This document shows, piece after piece, positions 48,063 to 59,326 of a stretch of 64,000 nucleotides of DNA. The stretch covers positions 434,001 through 498,000 of the forward strand of contig JAEQBH010001834.1 of the NCBI GenBank assembly GCA_016808115.1. Direction: 5' to 3'. The translations under genes were made by a program, and so were the position numbers. This DNA comes from Tetrastigma voinierianum (taxonomy: Eukaryota; Streptophyta; Magnoliopsida; Vitales; Vitaceae). How positions within the stretch are numbered: the first letter of the stretch is position 1; each line of letters begins with the position of its first letter. Under the pieces are notes generated by a model. The model made no database searches. It was not told the origin of the DNA and worked only from the letters and a program-made list of their open reading frames with translations.

Positions 48063-49786
48063 TGATTCGGTACCTGATAGGAGTGAGGCGGAATCAACAA
48101 AATTTGTGTCCAGTAGTTCCTCCTCTTTGCCGTGGTCAAACTCTTTACTTGACATAGCGGTCTAGGGTCGAACACAGGGATGGGTTTTCTTCGTACAAAT
48201 GATTTGAATGAAATCAAAGCGGTGAATAAATTTGGATTTTGGGGTTTGGTTAAAAGCGAGGGGAAGTGGATGGTTTGCAACTGAAAATAAAATAAAAAAA
48301 TAAGAAAAAGAACTCCTTGAAGCATTGGGCCACTAGGTTTAGGTCATGACTAGTGAGGAGGTCCGAGGTTAATTTCACCAAGCGTTATGTGGCTGACCTA
48401 TAGTCGAGGCATATGCTTGGGATCTATGTTTAGCTTGGCAAACCTCACCCCAAAATCAACTCCTATTTGGAGTCAACACGGGTAGCATGCATCTGCTGGC
48501 CCCTTCTGATTTAAAACCCTAACATTCAAATATTATTTGGCTCGTAAAGACCATCTAATGAACCACAGTGCATCTAGCAATAAGTATGCCTTGTATCCTG
48601 AGCTTTTATGGAGCATTGGCGAATCAGTAACATTAAATGCTATTGATTCTCCAGTTTGAAACCTAACCCCTTAACCTACCTCGAGTAGCTCGTAAGGGCA
48701 ATAATGGATATTAGTGTATCTAAAGCTAAGAATACACTAAACCACTAAAAGCTTACTTAAGTATTGCTAGAAATGCATCAAAAAAGCTAAAAACCTAGAG
48801 TTGAAGATTTGGGAACCAAAAATGACAAAACCTGCTTGCATGACGGGGAACCTGACAACCTAAAGATCTCACCCCCGGCGACCTTTTTACTTCAAGGAAA
48901 GGAAGTAGTTTTTGGCAGCTCATCCTCCAAGATTGTCATCCTTGGAGGGTGTTTATGACGAAAGGAGAGAAAGAGGAGAAGAGAAAGCGAAAGAAAATGA
49001 AAATTTCTTGGCGAGATATTTCTTGAAGAAGATTAAAAGTTAGGAGTTCTGAGCTTATAAGGTGGCCCATATAGCCAACCAAATGTGTGAAAATGCAAGA
49101 AAGCCTATGAATTTGGCTAAGTTAAAGGACAAGAGAGTAATACACCAAAATTGAAGTCGGTTGGCATTAATTATAAAAAAGCATGACAAAGGCGATGGAT
49201 TTAGCTAAGGCTGAAATTTTAGCTAGGTAGCGAAATCCTGAATAAGCGAAATCATAGTTTTCTAGCTAGGCGGTGGCAATTTCGCTAGCTAAGCGAGGAA
49301 TTTAGCTAACCAGCGAATTCTTGTGAGTAAGCGAAAATGCATAATTTCGCTGGGAATGAGTGACATTTCGCCTTTAATGGGGGTCCCGCGAATAACGAGT
49401 GAAATTTGGCTATCCACCGATGAATTTCGCTGGCACAGAGAAAGTCTGGAGTTTCTCCTATGACTCTTCATTCCATTGTAGCCCATTCCCTCTTGCTTCT
49501 CTTCCATTTTTCTTCTGCTTCATTTTTTCTTCTATTTTCTTCTCTTCTTTCCTTCCTGAATCTACGATCTATGATATTGAGATTTGACTTTGAATTCTTC
49601 ATATTTGGATAAACTCAACAATGTTGTGATTAGCTACTTAAAGCGCAAAATTTGCCACAAAATGTGATCATTAGAATAATGAGACCTTAATATGTAAATT
49701 GGTTGTTACAGCTTAATTAGTACACAAAAAGCACTCAAAACCTATTTAAAATAGGGTTCAAAATAGCACTTTTTGGGCACTAATCA
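48063..49786 (-). repeat. 3' LTR of element D
   Basis: On the - strand it starts TGATTAGTGCCCAAAAAGTG (49786) and ends CGAATCA (48063). GCGAAAT/ATTTCGC motifs cluster at 49200-49440. Confidence 0.85.
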
Positions 49787-51506
49787 CCCCCGACCTACAC
49801 ATTGCTAGTCCCTTAGCAATGAAAGAAAGAAAGAAAGAGCATACAAAAAGATAACAAAATTATGTACGCAGGTTGTAGTTCAAAAGGTTGTAGAAAATGT
49901 GCTAACCTAAGTAAGAATCATCAATCTGAGTGTCCATTAACTATCATGAGAGAATGAATGCCATACAAATTGAGTATCAAAGAGCTTCCTTCTCGATGAC
50001 TTGACCGAAACTTCACCCCCGAAATCTAAGTGTTTGTTGCTCGGCTCTGATAATATTTGTCAATTTGCACTCCTCCCCCGACCTAGATACTACCGACCTA
50101 GCGAGGCTAACCAACCCCTAAATGATCGGGACCCACCTCTTATTCCACGTTCTTTTTGTGTTGTAAGTGCAATCTTCGAGAATGTCGACCTCTACTTTGA
50201 GAAGTCCATGTAGCGAGGATCTGCGGTGGCTCTGACCAATTAAGGCTTAGGGCACCAGTCGCAAGGATCTTTCAACCTGAACTCTTGGGTTTCACCGGAC
50301 TTAGATGATTTCGAGGACTCAGCACTACAACGCTAAGCTCCACCCATCCACCCATGTAGCGAACATAAGTCGGTGACTCGACCGATGAAGGTTTAGAGGC
50401 GCGGGCTTTAAATTCGCCATATACCCCTCGGACCGTGCTCGGGTTTCAAGGCTGAACATTCTTGATTTTTATTCTTTTTCTTTTCTTTTCTTTTTTGCTT
50501 TTTCATTTCTTTTTCTTTTTCGTTTTTCTTCTTTTTCTTTTTCCACGGGGTCCTTAACCTATTAAAAAAGGTGGTCAATGAAACTAGAATTGGGTTATGC
50601 CCAAGAAGTAAAAAGGAAGTGCCTGATTTTGAGTCTATCGATGAAATCTAATGTGCTTTGTGTCAGTTAGCTAAAGGTGGAAGAAGGTTGAAATCCAATA
50701 AGAATTCAACTAATCATTCACTCGACTAAGCATGGAACCAATCTAACATCAATAGGGGTGGACACGACTTCAATTTTTCAAACCACGAGGTTAAGCGAAA
50801 CCACCAAAAAAATTTTGATTACAAAATGGGTCGATTTTGAAAAAGTAAGTACATTTTAGTATAAACGACTTTATAGAAGGAACCCAACAAGCCACTAAAC
50901 ATCACAAAATGAGCTTAAACAAAATGATAACAAAACATAAATACAAAATCCGCCTTCGCTACTAACTCTCTGACGAACATCTCGGTGTCCGAAATGGGGC
51001 TCGGAATGGAAAATTAGAGAAGGAAGTGTTACCTCCTTGATGAGATGTGATCATTTCTGGATAGGAGACCTCACAAGCTTTCCATCGACACCTTATTCAC
51101 TCCGTTTGGGATTCAAATAAACAAGTTAGGAGAAGAAAAGAGAGAAAAAAGGTGACCAGTTGGACCATTTTTAAAATTAAACCTTCATAAAAGTGTCAAA
51201 AATGTTCTTTCTGGTCATATTTGGATTCTACACTCTCTAAGCTTTCCAACGGTACCAAGAACGCCTAAAACGGAGTTCGGATGAAAAAGTTATGAGCGAA
51301 ACAAAATTGGATGTCAAAATTGTGGGGCATGGCGAAAAATTTTCGCTGCTTGCGAAATTTTCATTAGTATGAAATTTATTTATTATGAAGATGGCATTCT
51401 AAAGTTCACGAAATTTTGCTATGTCTAATAGCGAATTTTTTATTTTTGATTTTTGATTTTTTTTGTTAAATCAAAAAAATAAAAACTAATAAAATAAAAA
51501 AATATG

Positions 51507-51567
<61 letters not shown>

Positions 51568-52389
51568 CTATTTTTAAGAGACAAATTTTATATATATATA
51601 TATATATATAAACAATAATAATAAAATTTTTTTTAAATAAAAATAATATATATAAAAATAAAAATAAAATAAAAAAAATTTTTTTTAAATAAATAATATA
51701 TCTGAGAAAAACAAGAAGCATTTTTTAAAATATATAATAAAATATAAAATTAAAAAAAAACAAAAACAAAAAATAAAAATAAAAAAAACTTAATGCCTTA
51801 TGTGGCTTTGTCTGTAGTGATTTATTTAGGAATTTAGGTTTCGCTAAGTAATTTGTTCTAGCGAAATTTTTCATTAAACTTCTCCACGAGTTTTAAGCTA
51901 AGCTAATGTTTCGCTAACAGCGAAAATTTCATCAATGAAAATTTCACATTCAGCTAAATTTACTTGAGGAATTTTAACATAATTGAAAACTTCTTATCTT
52001 CATTTACCTTTCCAATTTCTTGATAAATCCAAAAATTTCACTAAAACTGCAAAAATTAATGCAAGAAAAATTAAGAAAAATTGCAGAAGAGTAAAAATTA
52101 ATCTAAAAACATAAATTAACTAAAAATTAGATAAAACCTAAGAAGAAAAATTAAAATCAAATAAAATCATAACATAAAATAAAACTGAGAAAATTAAAAC
52201 AAAAAGTACAGGGAAATGTGCTCCACAGTACCCTTCCTTAGGCCTTTGGAGAATTTCTGTAGGAACAGCGGAGCTCGAGGAAATCTAGGGTTCGGATGCT
52301 CCCAATCCAGACAGCACGAGCCAACCAGCACCATGCGTATAGGCGGTATATGCCTTTGATGTAATTGGCAAAAACGTAATACGAGGCCA
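49787..52389 (-). other. Non-coding interior of element D
   Basis: No pol domain in any frame. It contains a pyrimidine-rich tract (50465-50545), (AT)n runs (51512-51564; 51589-51610), a second cluster of TTTCGC/GCGAAA motifs (51296-51960), and a copy of the CATCCGAACTCCGTTTTAGG motif on the - strand near 51260-51300. Confidence 0.6.
51512..51610. repeat. (AT)n runs
   Basis: Two AT runs, 51512-51564 and 51589-51610. They create a spurious Tyr/Ile ORF on the - strand. Confidence 0.9.
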
Positions 52390-53230
52390 CTAATCTTGAA
52401 GTTCTGCATGGCATGCCGGTGATGGGTTGGACTTACCCTTGGGAGCGAGTCTTCTTTGGTTTTGATTTAACGGTGTGGGCGTGTGTACATGGTAATTTGA
52501 GGGAGTACTAGGTGGTTGTTGTTTTGGGTTGGGCGGTGGCATTGGGATCAAATCTGTGGGGTTTGGTTGAATGATAGGCTCTTGGGTCCCTTCCAGCATT
52601 TCATGTCTCACTATTCTTCTCGATCCCGATGGGAAGGTTGGCTGTTCTCTCCCATGGGCGGATCGCGGCTGGCGAGGGTTGAGAATTTTCCACGGGATTT
52701 CTTGTGAGCTGCTTTGTGACCGCGGCTCCTCTACCATGGTGCCACTTTGACACTCCTCCTCACGGTGGACATTCTTTGGCGATCAATTAGGTCTTGTTGG
52801 AATCTTGGGTTGTCCATTTGTATTCAAGTCTCACTGACCCGTCTATTTTCTTGTTCGAATTGTCTTCCTGAGTGACAATTGAATGGGCATTAATCTCATA
52901 TTCTCTTCCCACCAAAAGTCATCCACTATCAAGGGTAAGGTCCAAAATGGTTTGTTCAACGAGGGAAGTCGCGTAGTGGTGTTGTGGCGGCTGAGGAAAT
53001 GGAGCATAATAAAGGAGTTCGGGAGGTGCATATTGTGGAGGTTTTGGTTCCCATGAGGAATTTGTGTGATTCTGACTATGGTTGTAAGTACTACCGTATG
53101 GTGAGAACTCATCCATTGATCTCTGTGTAGTCCCTCATGGACTGTATTCATAGGTGCCTCTCCACCGGGTTGTTGCCCTTTGGTATGGAAGGTCACATAG
53201 TCCCTCATTGTCATGTAAGCTGCAGGTTAC
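52390..53230 (-). pseudogene. Tat/Athila gag-like remnant of element D
   Basis: From 53214 the - strand frame reads MTMRDYVTFHTKGQ. In an overlapping frame (53116 down to 52919) it gives MDEFSPYGSTYNHSQNH, TNSSWEPKPPQYAPPELLYY and SLVEQTILDL. The T-Y-N...N-S-S-W...P-P-Q-Y segment is the post-capsid stretch of Tat/Athila Gag. A Pro-rich tail (MPPPNPKQQPPSTPSN) lies in 52390-52737. Frame changes mean no intact protein, and no zinc knuckle or capsid core is readable. Confidence 0.5.
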
Positions 53231-53460
53231 CCTCACGGTATGGCTCTCCATATGAGATTCATTTTTCTCTCAATTAAAACCATGGAAAATGCAATCTGCC
53301 GATTTGAAATAAGGCCACCTGAAAACAACCGAAATGATCCTGCTGGCACTTTTTTTTTTTATGAAAGAAAAGAATGACGATAAAATATAAAAGCAATTCA
53401 CCGGTACTTGTGATGAGGATCACAAGTGTTCCATGACTTCTCACTTGCACTAAGGCACCA

Positions 53461-53476
53461 TCCGGCAGCGGCGCCA
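53461..53476 (-). other. Asp-type primer-binding site of element D
   Basis: On the - strand TGGCGCCGCTGCCGGA, four bases after the LTR end. It matches the Athila/Tat site complementary to the 3' end of the Asp tRNA. Only one copy is present here, unlike element C. Confidence 0.75.
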
Positions 53477-53480
53477 CATT

Positions 53481-55146
53481 TGATTCGTGCCACGGTAGGG
53501 TAGCGGAATCCATGAAATTTGTACGTAGTTCCTCCTCTTTGCGTAGTCAAACTCTTTGCGGCATAGCGATGCAGGGTCGAACCAGGGGATGGGTTTTATT
53601 GTCTGAAAATAATTTGAATGAAATCAAAGCAGTGAATTAAATTTGGATTTTGGGGTTTAGTTAAAAAGCAGAGTGGATGGTTTGCAGTGAAAATAAAATA
53701 AAGAAAATAAGAAAAAGAACTCCTTGAAGCATTGGGCCACTAGGTTGCAAGGTCTAGGCTAAGCGCAGGAATCCGGGTTAATTTCCTCGCGTTATGACCG
53801 CAACCTATAGTCTAAGGCATAAGCAGGATCTATGTTTAACTAGCAAACCTCACCCAAAAATCCAACTCTATTTGAGTCAACACGGGTAGCATGCATACAT
53901 GGCCCCTTCTGATTTAAAACCACAACATTGAATATTATTTCGAAGGCTAAATGAGACCATCTAATGAACCACAGTGCATACAGCAGCTAGAGCCACCTTG
54001 TATCTGACTTATGGAAGTATTAGCGAATCAATAACATTAAATGCTATTCAACTCTCAGTTTGAAACCCTAACCCCTTAACCTACCTCAGTAGCTAGTAAA
54101 GGGCAACTAATGGATATTAGTGTATCTAAAGCTAAGAATACACCTAAACCACAAGCTTGCAGTATTAGCTGAAAGTAAATCAAAAGCTAAAAACCTAGAG
54201 TTGAAGATTTGAGGAACCAAAAAATGACAAAACTCTTTGCGCCCAGCGGGGGAACCACCGACAACCTAAGATCTCACGGCGGCCTTTTACTTCAAGAAGG
54301 AAGTGGTTTTAGCGCTCATCCTCAAGTTGTCATCCTTGGGAGGTGTTTGGCACAACCAAGAAAGGGAGAGAAAGAGGAGAAGAGAAAGATTAAAGTTAGG
54401 GTTACAAACTTATAAGGTGAGAAGCTTATAGCCAACCCCAGTAATGAAAATACAAGAAAGCCTAACAATTTGGCTAAGTTAAGGACAAAGTAATACACCA
54501 AATTGAAGTCAGTTGGCATTAATTATAAAAGCATGACAAAGCGGAGTATATGGATTTCGCTAAGGCTCAGAAATTTACCGCTAGGTAAGCGAAATCACCA
54601 AGAGATAGCGAAATCAGGAATTTTCGCTAGGCCGTGGCAATTTCGCTAGCTAGTGAAATTTACTTCAACAAGCGAGAATTCTTAATGATAAGCGAATGCA
54701 TAATTTAAGCTAGGAATAGTGACATTTAGCTGGCTAAGCGAAATTCACGAATAGCGGGAAATTGAGAATTTAGCTATCCGCGATAATTTTAAGCTGGCAC
54801 AGTGAATCCAGGTTTCTCTGCGGCTCTTGTTCCATTGGCCCCTTTACATTCCTCTTTATCTCTTCCATTTTCTTCACCTTCATTTTTCTTCTATTTTCTT
54901 CTCTTCTTTCCTTCCAGTCTCTGATCTATGATGTTTAGGTTGACTTTAATTCTTCATATTTGGATCGACTCAACAATGTTGGCGTGATTAGCTCGCAAAA
55001 ACTGCAAAATTTGCCACAAAATGTGATCATTAGAATAATAGGGACCTTAATATGTAAATTGGGTTAATTACAACAATTAGTACACAAAAAGCGCTCAAAA
55101 CCTATTAAAAATAGGGTTCAAAATAGCACTTTTTGGGCACTAATCA
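53481..55146 (-). repeat. 5' LTR of element D
   Basis: Direct counterpart of 48063-49786, with small indels throughout. GCGAAAT-type motifs cluster at 54560-54800. Confidence 0.85.
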
Positions 55147-56159
55147 CTGCTCTTCTGAGCATCATGGTTCAAAGGAAGAAAAATCCGTTAAGGGGGCAAA
55201 ACTTAGAATTCAACCAAATTGATAATGAATTCATAATAGAAAAAAGCACATTACATCATAAAACACCCCCAAAAAAAAAACCACACAGAGAACATACCAT
55301 TTTTATTTATAACGAGAAGCGTGCTAATAGACACAAACTCAATACTCGAGAAAACACCCATTACATACGAGAAGATAGTGGGAGACCCACTTGAAAATGA
55401 GAACCTTCATAAATGCCATTCTTGGGACTTATTCATAACCTCCATCATTGGCTTCTTTTATCTGTGAAGAAGTTGGTTGTCTCTTTGCATAAAGGTGATC
55501 TTATGAATTACAAGTGTTTTAGATTATAAATACTTATTCTCAAAAATATTTTATTTATTATTATTGTTCTTATGCTCACCGCGGTACGATGTTGATGCTT
55601 TCCCCCATGTATTTTCTGGAATTTGACTATCATCTATTTAGATTTTAGAGCTTTGGTTGGTACTGTATCCTGGTCTTTGGAAGTTGATTTTTTCCTTGTG
55701 TCTTGTCAAATATTATGATGTTGTTATTAGGAGAATGTTGCACTTTTATTTACTCTAAATCAGTTTTTGGTTTGACATTATGCAGATTCAAAAGAAAAAG
55801 ATGGGGCGATTTTTGGTTTCACTCTGCAACATTCGAGTCTTAGTGGATGCATTGGATCCTCTTCTTGTTGGCACTATTTGGTTTTATTTGAATGCAACAT
55901 CATCTGACAGTCCTCGAAGCAATTAGCTCTTGAGCTAAAAACAATATTACTACGCCAATAAGCTTGATACTGTTTTCAATCTTGTTCCATTTTTTTTGTT
56001 GATGTAGTTTTGGATATTTTGCTTAAATCACGGATGTACATTGAATTCTTTGTTTCAATACTATCTCCTTTGTTTCTTTATCGATCATGGAGTCAATCCG
56101 GCAAATTAATTTTAAAAATAGAAACGGCGTTCTCGATAAATCAGTATGTTTTTCATGAT
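55147..56159. other. Intergenic, no gene recognised
   Basis: An A-rich ORF (55164-55394) and a short ORF around 55782-55925 show no family features. Confidence 0.4.
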
Positions 56160-56835
56160 CCAAATATCCTCTTATAGTTGCGGCGGAAAGCGATGTCATC
56201 GTGATAACTCTTTTTAATTCTGCGGCCAAAAAGTTCTCATCCATAGTAATCATTTTAATTCGCGACACAGTACTTCCAATCTATAGCCATCTTTTAGTTC
56301 GTAAGAAATTGTCTCGTATAATCACCCTTTTAGTTGCAGCGAAAAATGCCATCCATAACCACCTTTTTAGTTACTTTGACTAAGTAATAACCCCATCCAA
56401 AGCCACCTTTTTAGTTGCGGCCAAAAAATGCCCCCATCCATAGCCATCTTTTTAGTTGCGGCTAGAAAATAACCCCATCCAAAGCCACCCTTTTAGTTGT
56501 GACAAAAAAATGCCCCCATCCAAAGCCACCCTTTTAGTTGCGGCCAAAAAATGCCCCCATCCATAGCCACCTTTTTAGTTGCGGCTAGAAAATAACCCCA
56601 TCCAAAGCCACCCTTTTAGTTGCGGCCAAAATACCCCCATCCCTGGCCACCTTTTGAATTGCGGCTGAAAATAACCCCGTCAAAGCCACCCTTTTAGTTT
56701 GCGGTTGAAATAACCCATCTATAGACATCCTTTAGTTGCGGCTGGCAAATAACCCCCATCCATAAATCATCTCTTTTAATTGAGGCCAGAAAAATGCCTC
56801 CATCCATAAGCCAAACCACCTTTTAGTAGAGTCAA
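56160..56835. repeat. Minisatellite of 41-bp units, about 16 copies
   Basis: Unit: ATCCAAAGCCACCCTTTTAG followed by TTGCGGCCAAAAAATGCCCCC. Central copies (56395-56640) are well conserved and alternate between two versions (CATAG...GCTAGAAAATAACCCC and CAAAG...GCCAAAAAATGCCCCC). Copies decay toward both edges. The unit resembles the GCGGC-containing subterminal repeats of some plant CACTA elements, but no terminus is attached. Confidence 0.85.
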
Positions 56836-56975
56836 TACTAGATTATAACTATAACTTTAGTTATAACCCCCTATAATACCTTAGTTATGACCATTTTCTT
56901 AGCATCTATATCATATAGTTGCACTTGGTTTTACTTTTGGTTGGTCGATGACCTGACTAAAAAGCTCAGCCTCAC
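56836..56975. other. Short spacer
   Basis: AT-rich, probably the start of an intron of the exon-like piece at 56976-57183. Confidence 0.3.
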
Positions 56976-57183
56976 TGTAATTATCTGCTTTCGTTTAGGA
57001 CTCATCATAAACGCTTCTTCCCAATTTATGTCTACAATGAGGCAGTCATCTTGCTCGCCATCGCAACTGCTGTTGCTTTGACTGTTCTTCATTCTTGATG
57101 TGGCTCTACATATATTTGTCTGCAGCAGGATCATCAGAATGAATCTGAACGCCGGAGAAGGACCTCGCTGACCTTGATTCCAT
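56976..57183 (-). pseudogene. Possible first exon of an unidentified gene, one frameshift
   Basis: On the - strand MESRSARSFSGVQIHSDDPA starts at 57183 and stops after 26 codons. A second frame continues MKNSQSNSSCDGEQDDCLIV and DINWEEAFMMSPKRKQIIT to a plausible 5' splice site (ACA|GTGAGG). Codon character is that of a real gene, polar and acidic then basic. The family is not recognised. The break near 57105 suggests a pseudogene or a sequencing indel. Confidence 0.3.
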
Positions 57184-57743
57184 ATTTTCTGCCGGCTGCA
57201 ATATTAGCTCTGTTGCAGTACAATAAAATAGTAGTTTGAAGAGATATTTAAATCAACTGCAACCCCAATTGCCATGCTATACTATGCCGATGAGCAAATT
57301 GTTGGCAACGTACAGCCTTGAGTTATTCCTCAACTGAATTCGCTGCAATCCATTACTTAGGTGGTCGGCTTTGTTGTTCTCTCTCTTGATGATATTAATA
57401 AGATCCACATGCAATGTTGTGAGTAATCAATACTGTATATAAATAGAAACATATGAGCCGATTATAGAGAACTTTTGAGGAAAATTGATGTGAAGAGGAC
57501 GATGGGAATGACGGATACAAATGAATTACAATGACTTAACTGCAAAGCATTGTCCACATTACAATGTCTAATCATTTGATTCTATCATTAAAAGTTTCTT
57601 CATTAGAAGAATTTCAATCCAACTGCACCCAATTAATCACAAGTGCTTTCAAAGTTCAAGCGTATTATTATCCCAATTAGAAAAGGAAAATACCTAATTT
57701 ATATTTACAAAAGAATCCATCCCTATTCATTTAAGATTAGTTT
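57184..57743. other. Intergenic, no gene recognised
   Basis: Nothing recognisable before the TRIM-like element. Confidence 0.4.
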
Positions 57744-58840
57744 TGTTAGAATATGTCTCAAATTTCTATTTGAAGTGATATTACTTTTTGTAAATAATAT
57801 TTTATAGGATAATTCATATTATTATATTATTGTAATATTAGGTTTCCTTATAGAATAAGGAAGCTTTTGAGACTATTCCTATAAATGTGCAGGTCACAAA
57901 GGGAAAAAGAAGTTGAGGAAGATAGATGAGTTTGTAAAGGCTATTATGTGTATAAATGTGGGAGTTTGAGAGATTGAGAGTTTTGTAGGAATGTTTTTCT
58001 CGATGTGTGTGGGCATCCTAGGATTTTGTGATTTTCATAATCAGCCACTTGTCAGTTAATACTCGATCTTGTACTCACGATTTTGAAATCGATATTTTCT
58101 TTCATCTATGGATGTAGGTATGATTGACCGAACCACGTTAAAACTCTCGTACACCTTTAAGTTGATTTCTTTATCTTTGTGTTCTTGAATTGATATTCTC
58201 ATGCATCAAAGCTTCGGCGATTCATAACAAATGGTATCAGAGCTTCAGGTTGAATATATTTGGAACAACAAAAGATTACAAAACACATAAGATGAAGATA
58301 AAATGAATTTCAGTTCAAGGTGGAGTCGATTACTCTCTTATCAATATGTGATGGAATTTTATCCAAGATGAAGATTGTTAGAATGTCTCAAATTCGTTTT
58401 TGTAAATAATATTTTATAGGATAATTCATATTTGTTATATTATTGTAATATTAGGTTTCCTTGTAGAATAAGGAAAACTTTTAAAATATCCCTATAAATA
58501 CTATGGGTCACGAGAGGAAAAAGTTATGAGAGAGATTTGGTGTGTGCAAAGATGTAAAAGTTTGAGAGATTGAGAGTTTTATGGGGTATTTTCTTGGTAT
58601 TGTGGGCATCCTAGGGTTTTGTGATTTTGTGATTACTACTAGTCGTCGTAATACTTTGATACTTCAATCTTGTTCTCTATGTTTTCAAGAATAATGGAAA
58701 TATTCTTCCACATGTCAGATGGATATAAGGCAAAATTAGCTAACCATTTTAAAACCTCTCGTGTATTTTTATGATGATTTCTTTATCTTTGTGTTCTTGA
58801 ATTCATATTATTGTTCATCAAAGCTTCCGCAATTATAACA
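57744..58840 (+). mobile_element. TRIM-like mini LTR retrotransposon, complete
   Basis: LTR 57744-58229 (486 bp) and LTR 58376-58840 (465 bp) both run TGTTAGAAT...TAACA and align throughout (ATAATATTTTATAGGATAAT, ATTAGGTTTCCTT). Between them are only 146 bp, with an initiator-Met primer site at 58232-58243 (TGGTATCAGAGC) and a purine tract next to the second LTR. AGTTT precedes and AATTT follows, a 5-bp duplication with one change. There is no coding capacity, so it was moved by another element's enzymes. The ends and primer suggest a Copia relation. Confidence 0.85.
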
Positions 58841-58920
58841 AATTTCCTAGTTAGCAACTAGCTAGAGAAAGCTATGATCAGCGGCAAAGTTCTTCAGTTC
58901 CGAGGTATACATTAACAAAC

Positions 58921-59035
58921 TTGGAACCGTAGCCTAGTGGTATAGAATCTTATAGATCCAGGGTGAGCATAATTAAGGGTGAGGTTTCAAGTCCACCTGA
59001 CTACAAGATAAAAGATTTTTTCTAAAAAAAAAATT
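58921..59035 (+). mobile_element. Possible tRNA-derived SINE fragment
   Basis: GTAGCCTAGTGGTAT (58929-58943) fits a Pol III A box and GGTTTCAAGTCC (58983-58994) a B box with one extra T. The spacing is about 50 bp and an A-rich end (TTTTTTCTAAAAAAAAAA) follows. The rest does not fold as a tRNA. No target duplication was identified. AGTCCGCCACT (59068-59078) looks like the end of a separate GTGGCGGA-type hAT MITE. Confidence 0.4.
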
Positions 59036-59326
59036 CAAGGGAGCATATGCTCCTCTGGTCGATAGCTAAGTCCGCCACTTGCTATGATAATGATAATCTA
59101 TTCATATTCAGTCTTGAAGGGATCTATCCAGTCCATTTTTCTTTTTATTCTATGGAGATGGCAATTTTTGGCAAACACCAATGACTTATGGAACTTATGT
59201 AATTTAAGGAGTTTCTAAATTACAACATATCATCCATTATATTGGCATGTATCTAACACTGATATATATAGGCGTCCAACTTTCTCTTTGATATATATGA
59301 AGCGTGTAGAGTTCACATGTTGATAG
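59036..59326. other. Intergenic spacer
   Basis: No feature beyond the possible hAT MITE end near 59078. Confidence 0.3.

Larger units (their letters stand above)
48063..55146 (-). mobile_element. Element D: non-autonomous Tat/Athila-type LTR retrotransposon
   Basis: LTRs of 1.67 kb (53481-55146, 5' on the - strand) and 1.72 kb (48063-49786, 3'). Both start TGATTAGTGCCC and end CGAATCA on the - strand. The Asp-type primer site and a G-rich polypurine tract (GTCGGGGG before the 3' LTR) are in place. The flanking 5-mers are TTGCT (48058-48062) and CTGCT (55147-55151), a target duplication with one change. The 3.7-kb interior has only a gag-like stretch and non-coding DNA. Without RT and integrase, it must depend on an Athila/Tat partner. 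Confidence 0.8.

Noticed and set aside
51440..51721. Tyr/Ile-rich hydrophobic ORF on the - strand
   Set aside because: Produced by (AT)n microsatellites and T runs.
56160..56835. CRISPR-like array of regular repeats
   Set aside because: Units are contiguous without unique spacers, in plant nuclear DNA; it is a minisatellite.
43856..57183. One host gene on the - strand running from the exon-like piece at 57183 to that at 43856
   Set aside because: Nothing connects them: the intervening 13 kb is mostly a complete retrotransposon and no middle exons or compatible splice phases could be shown.
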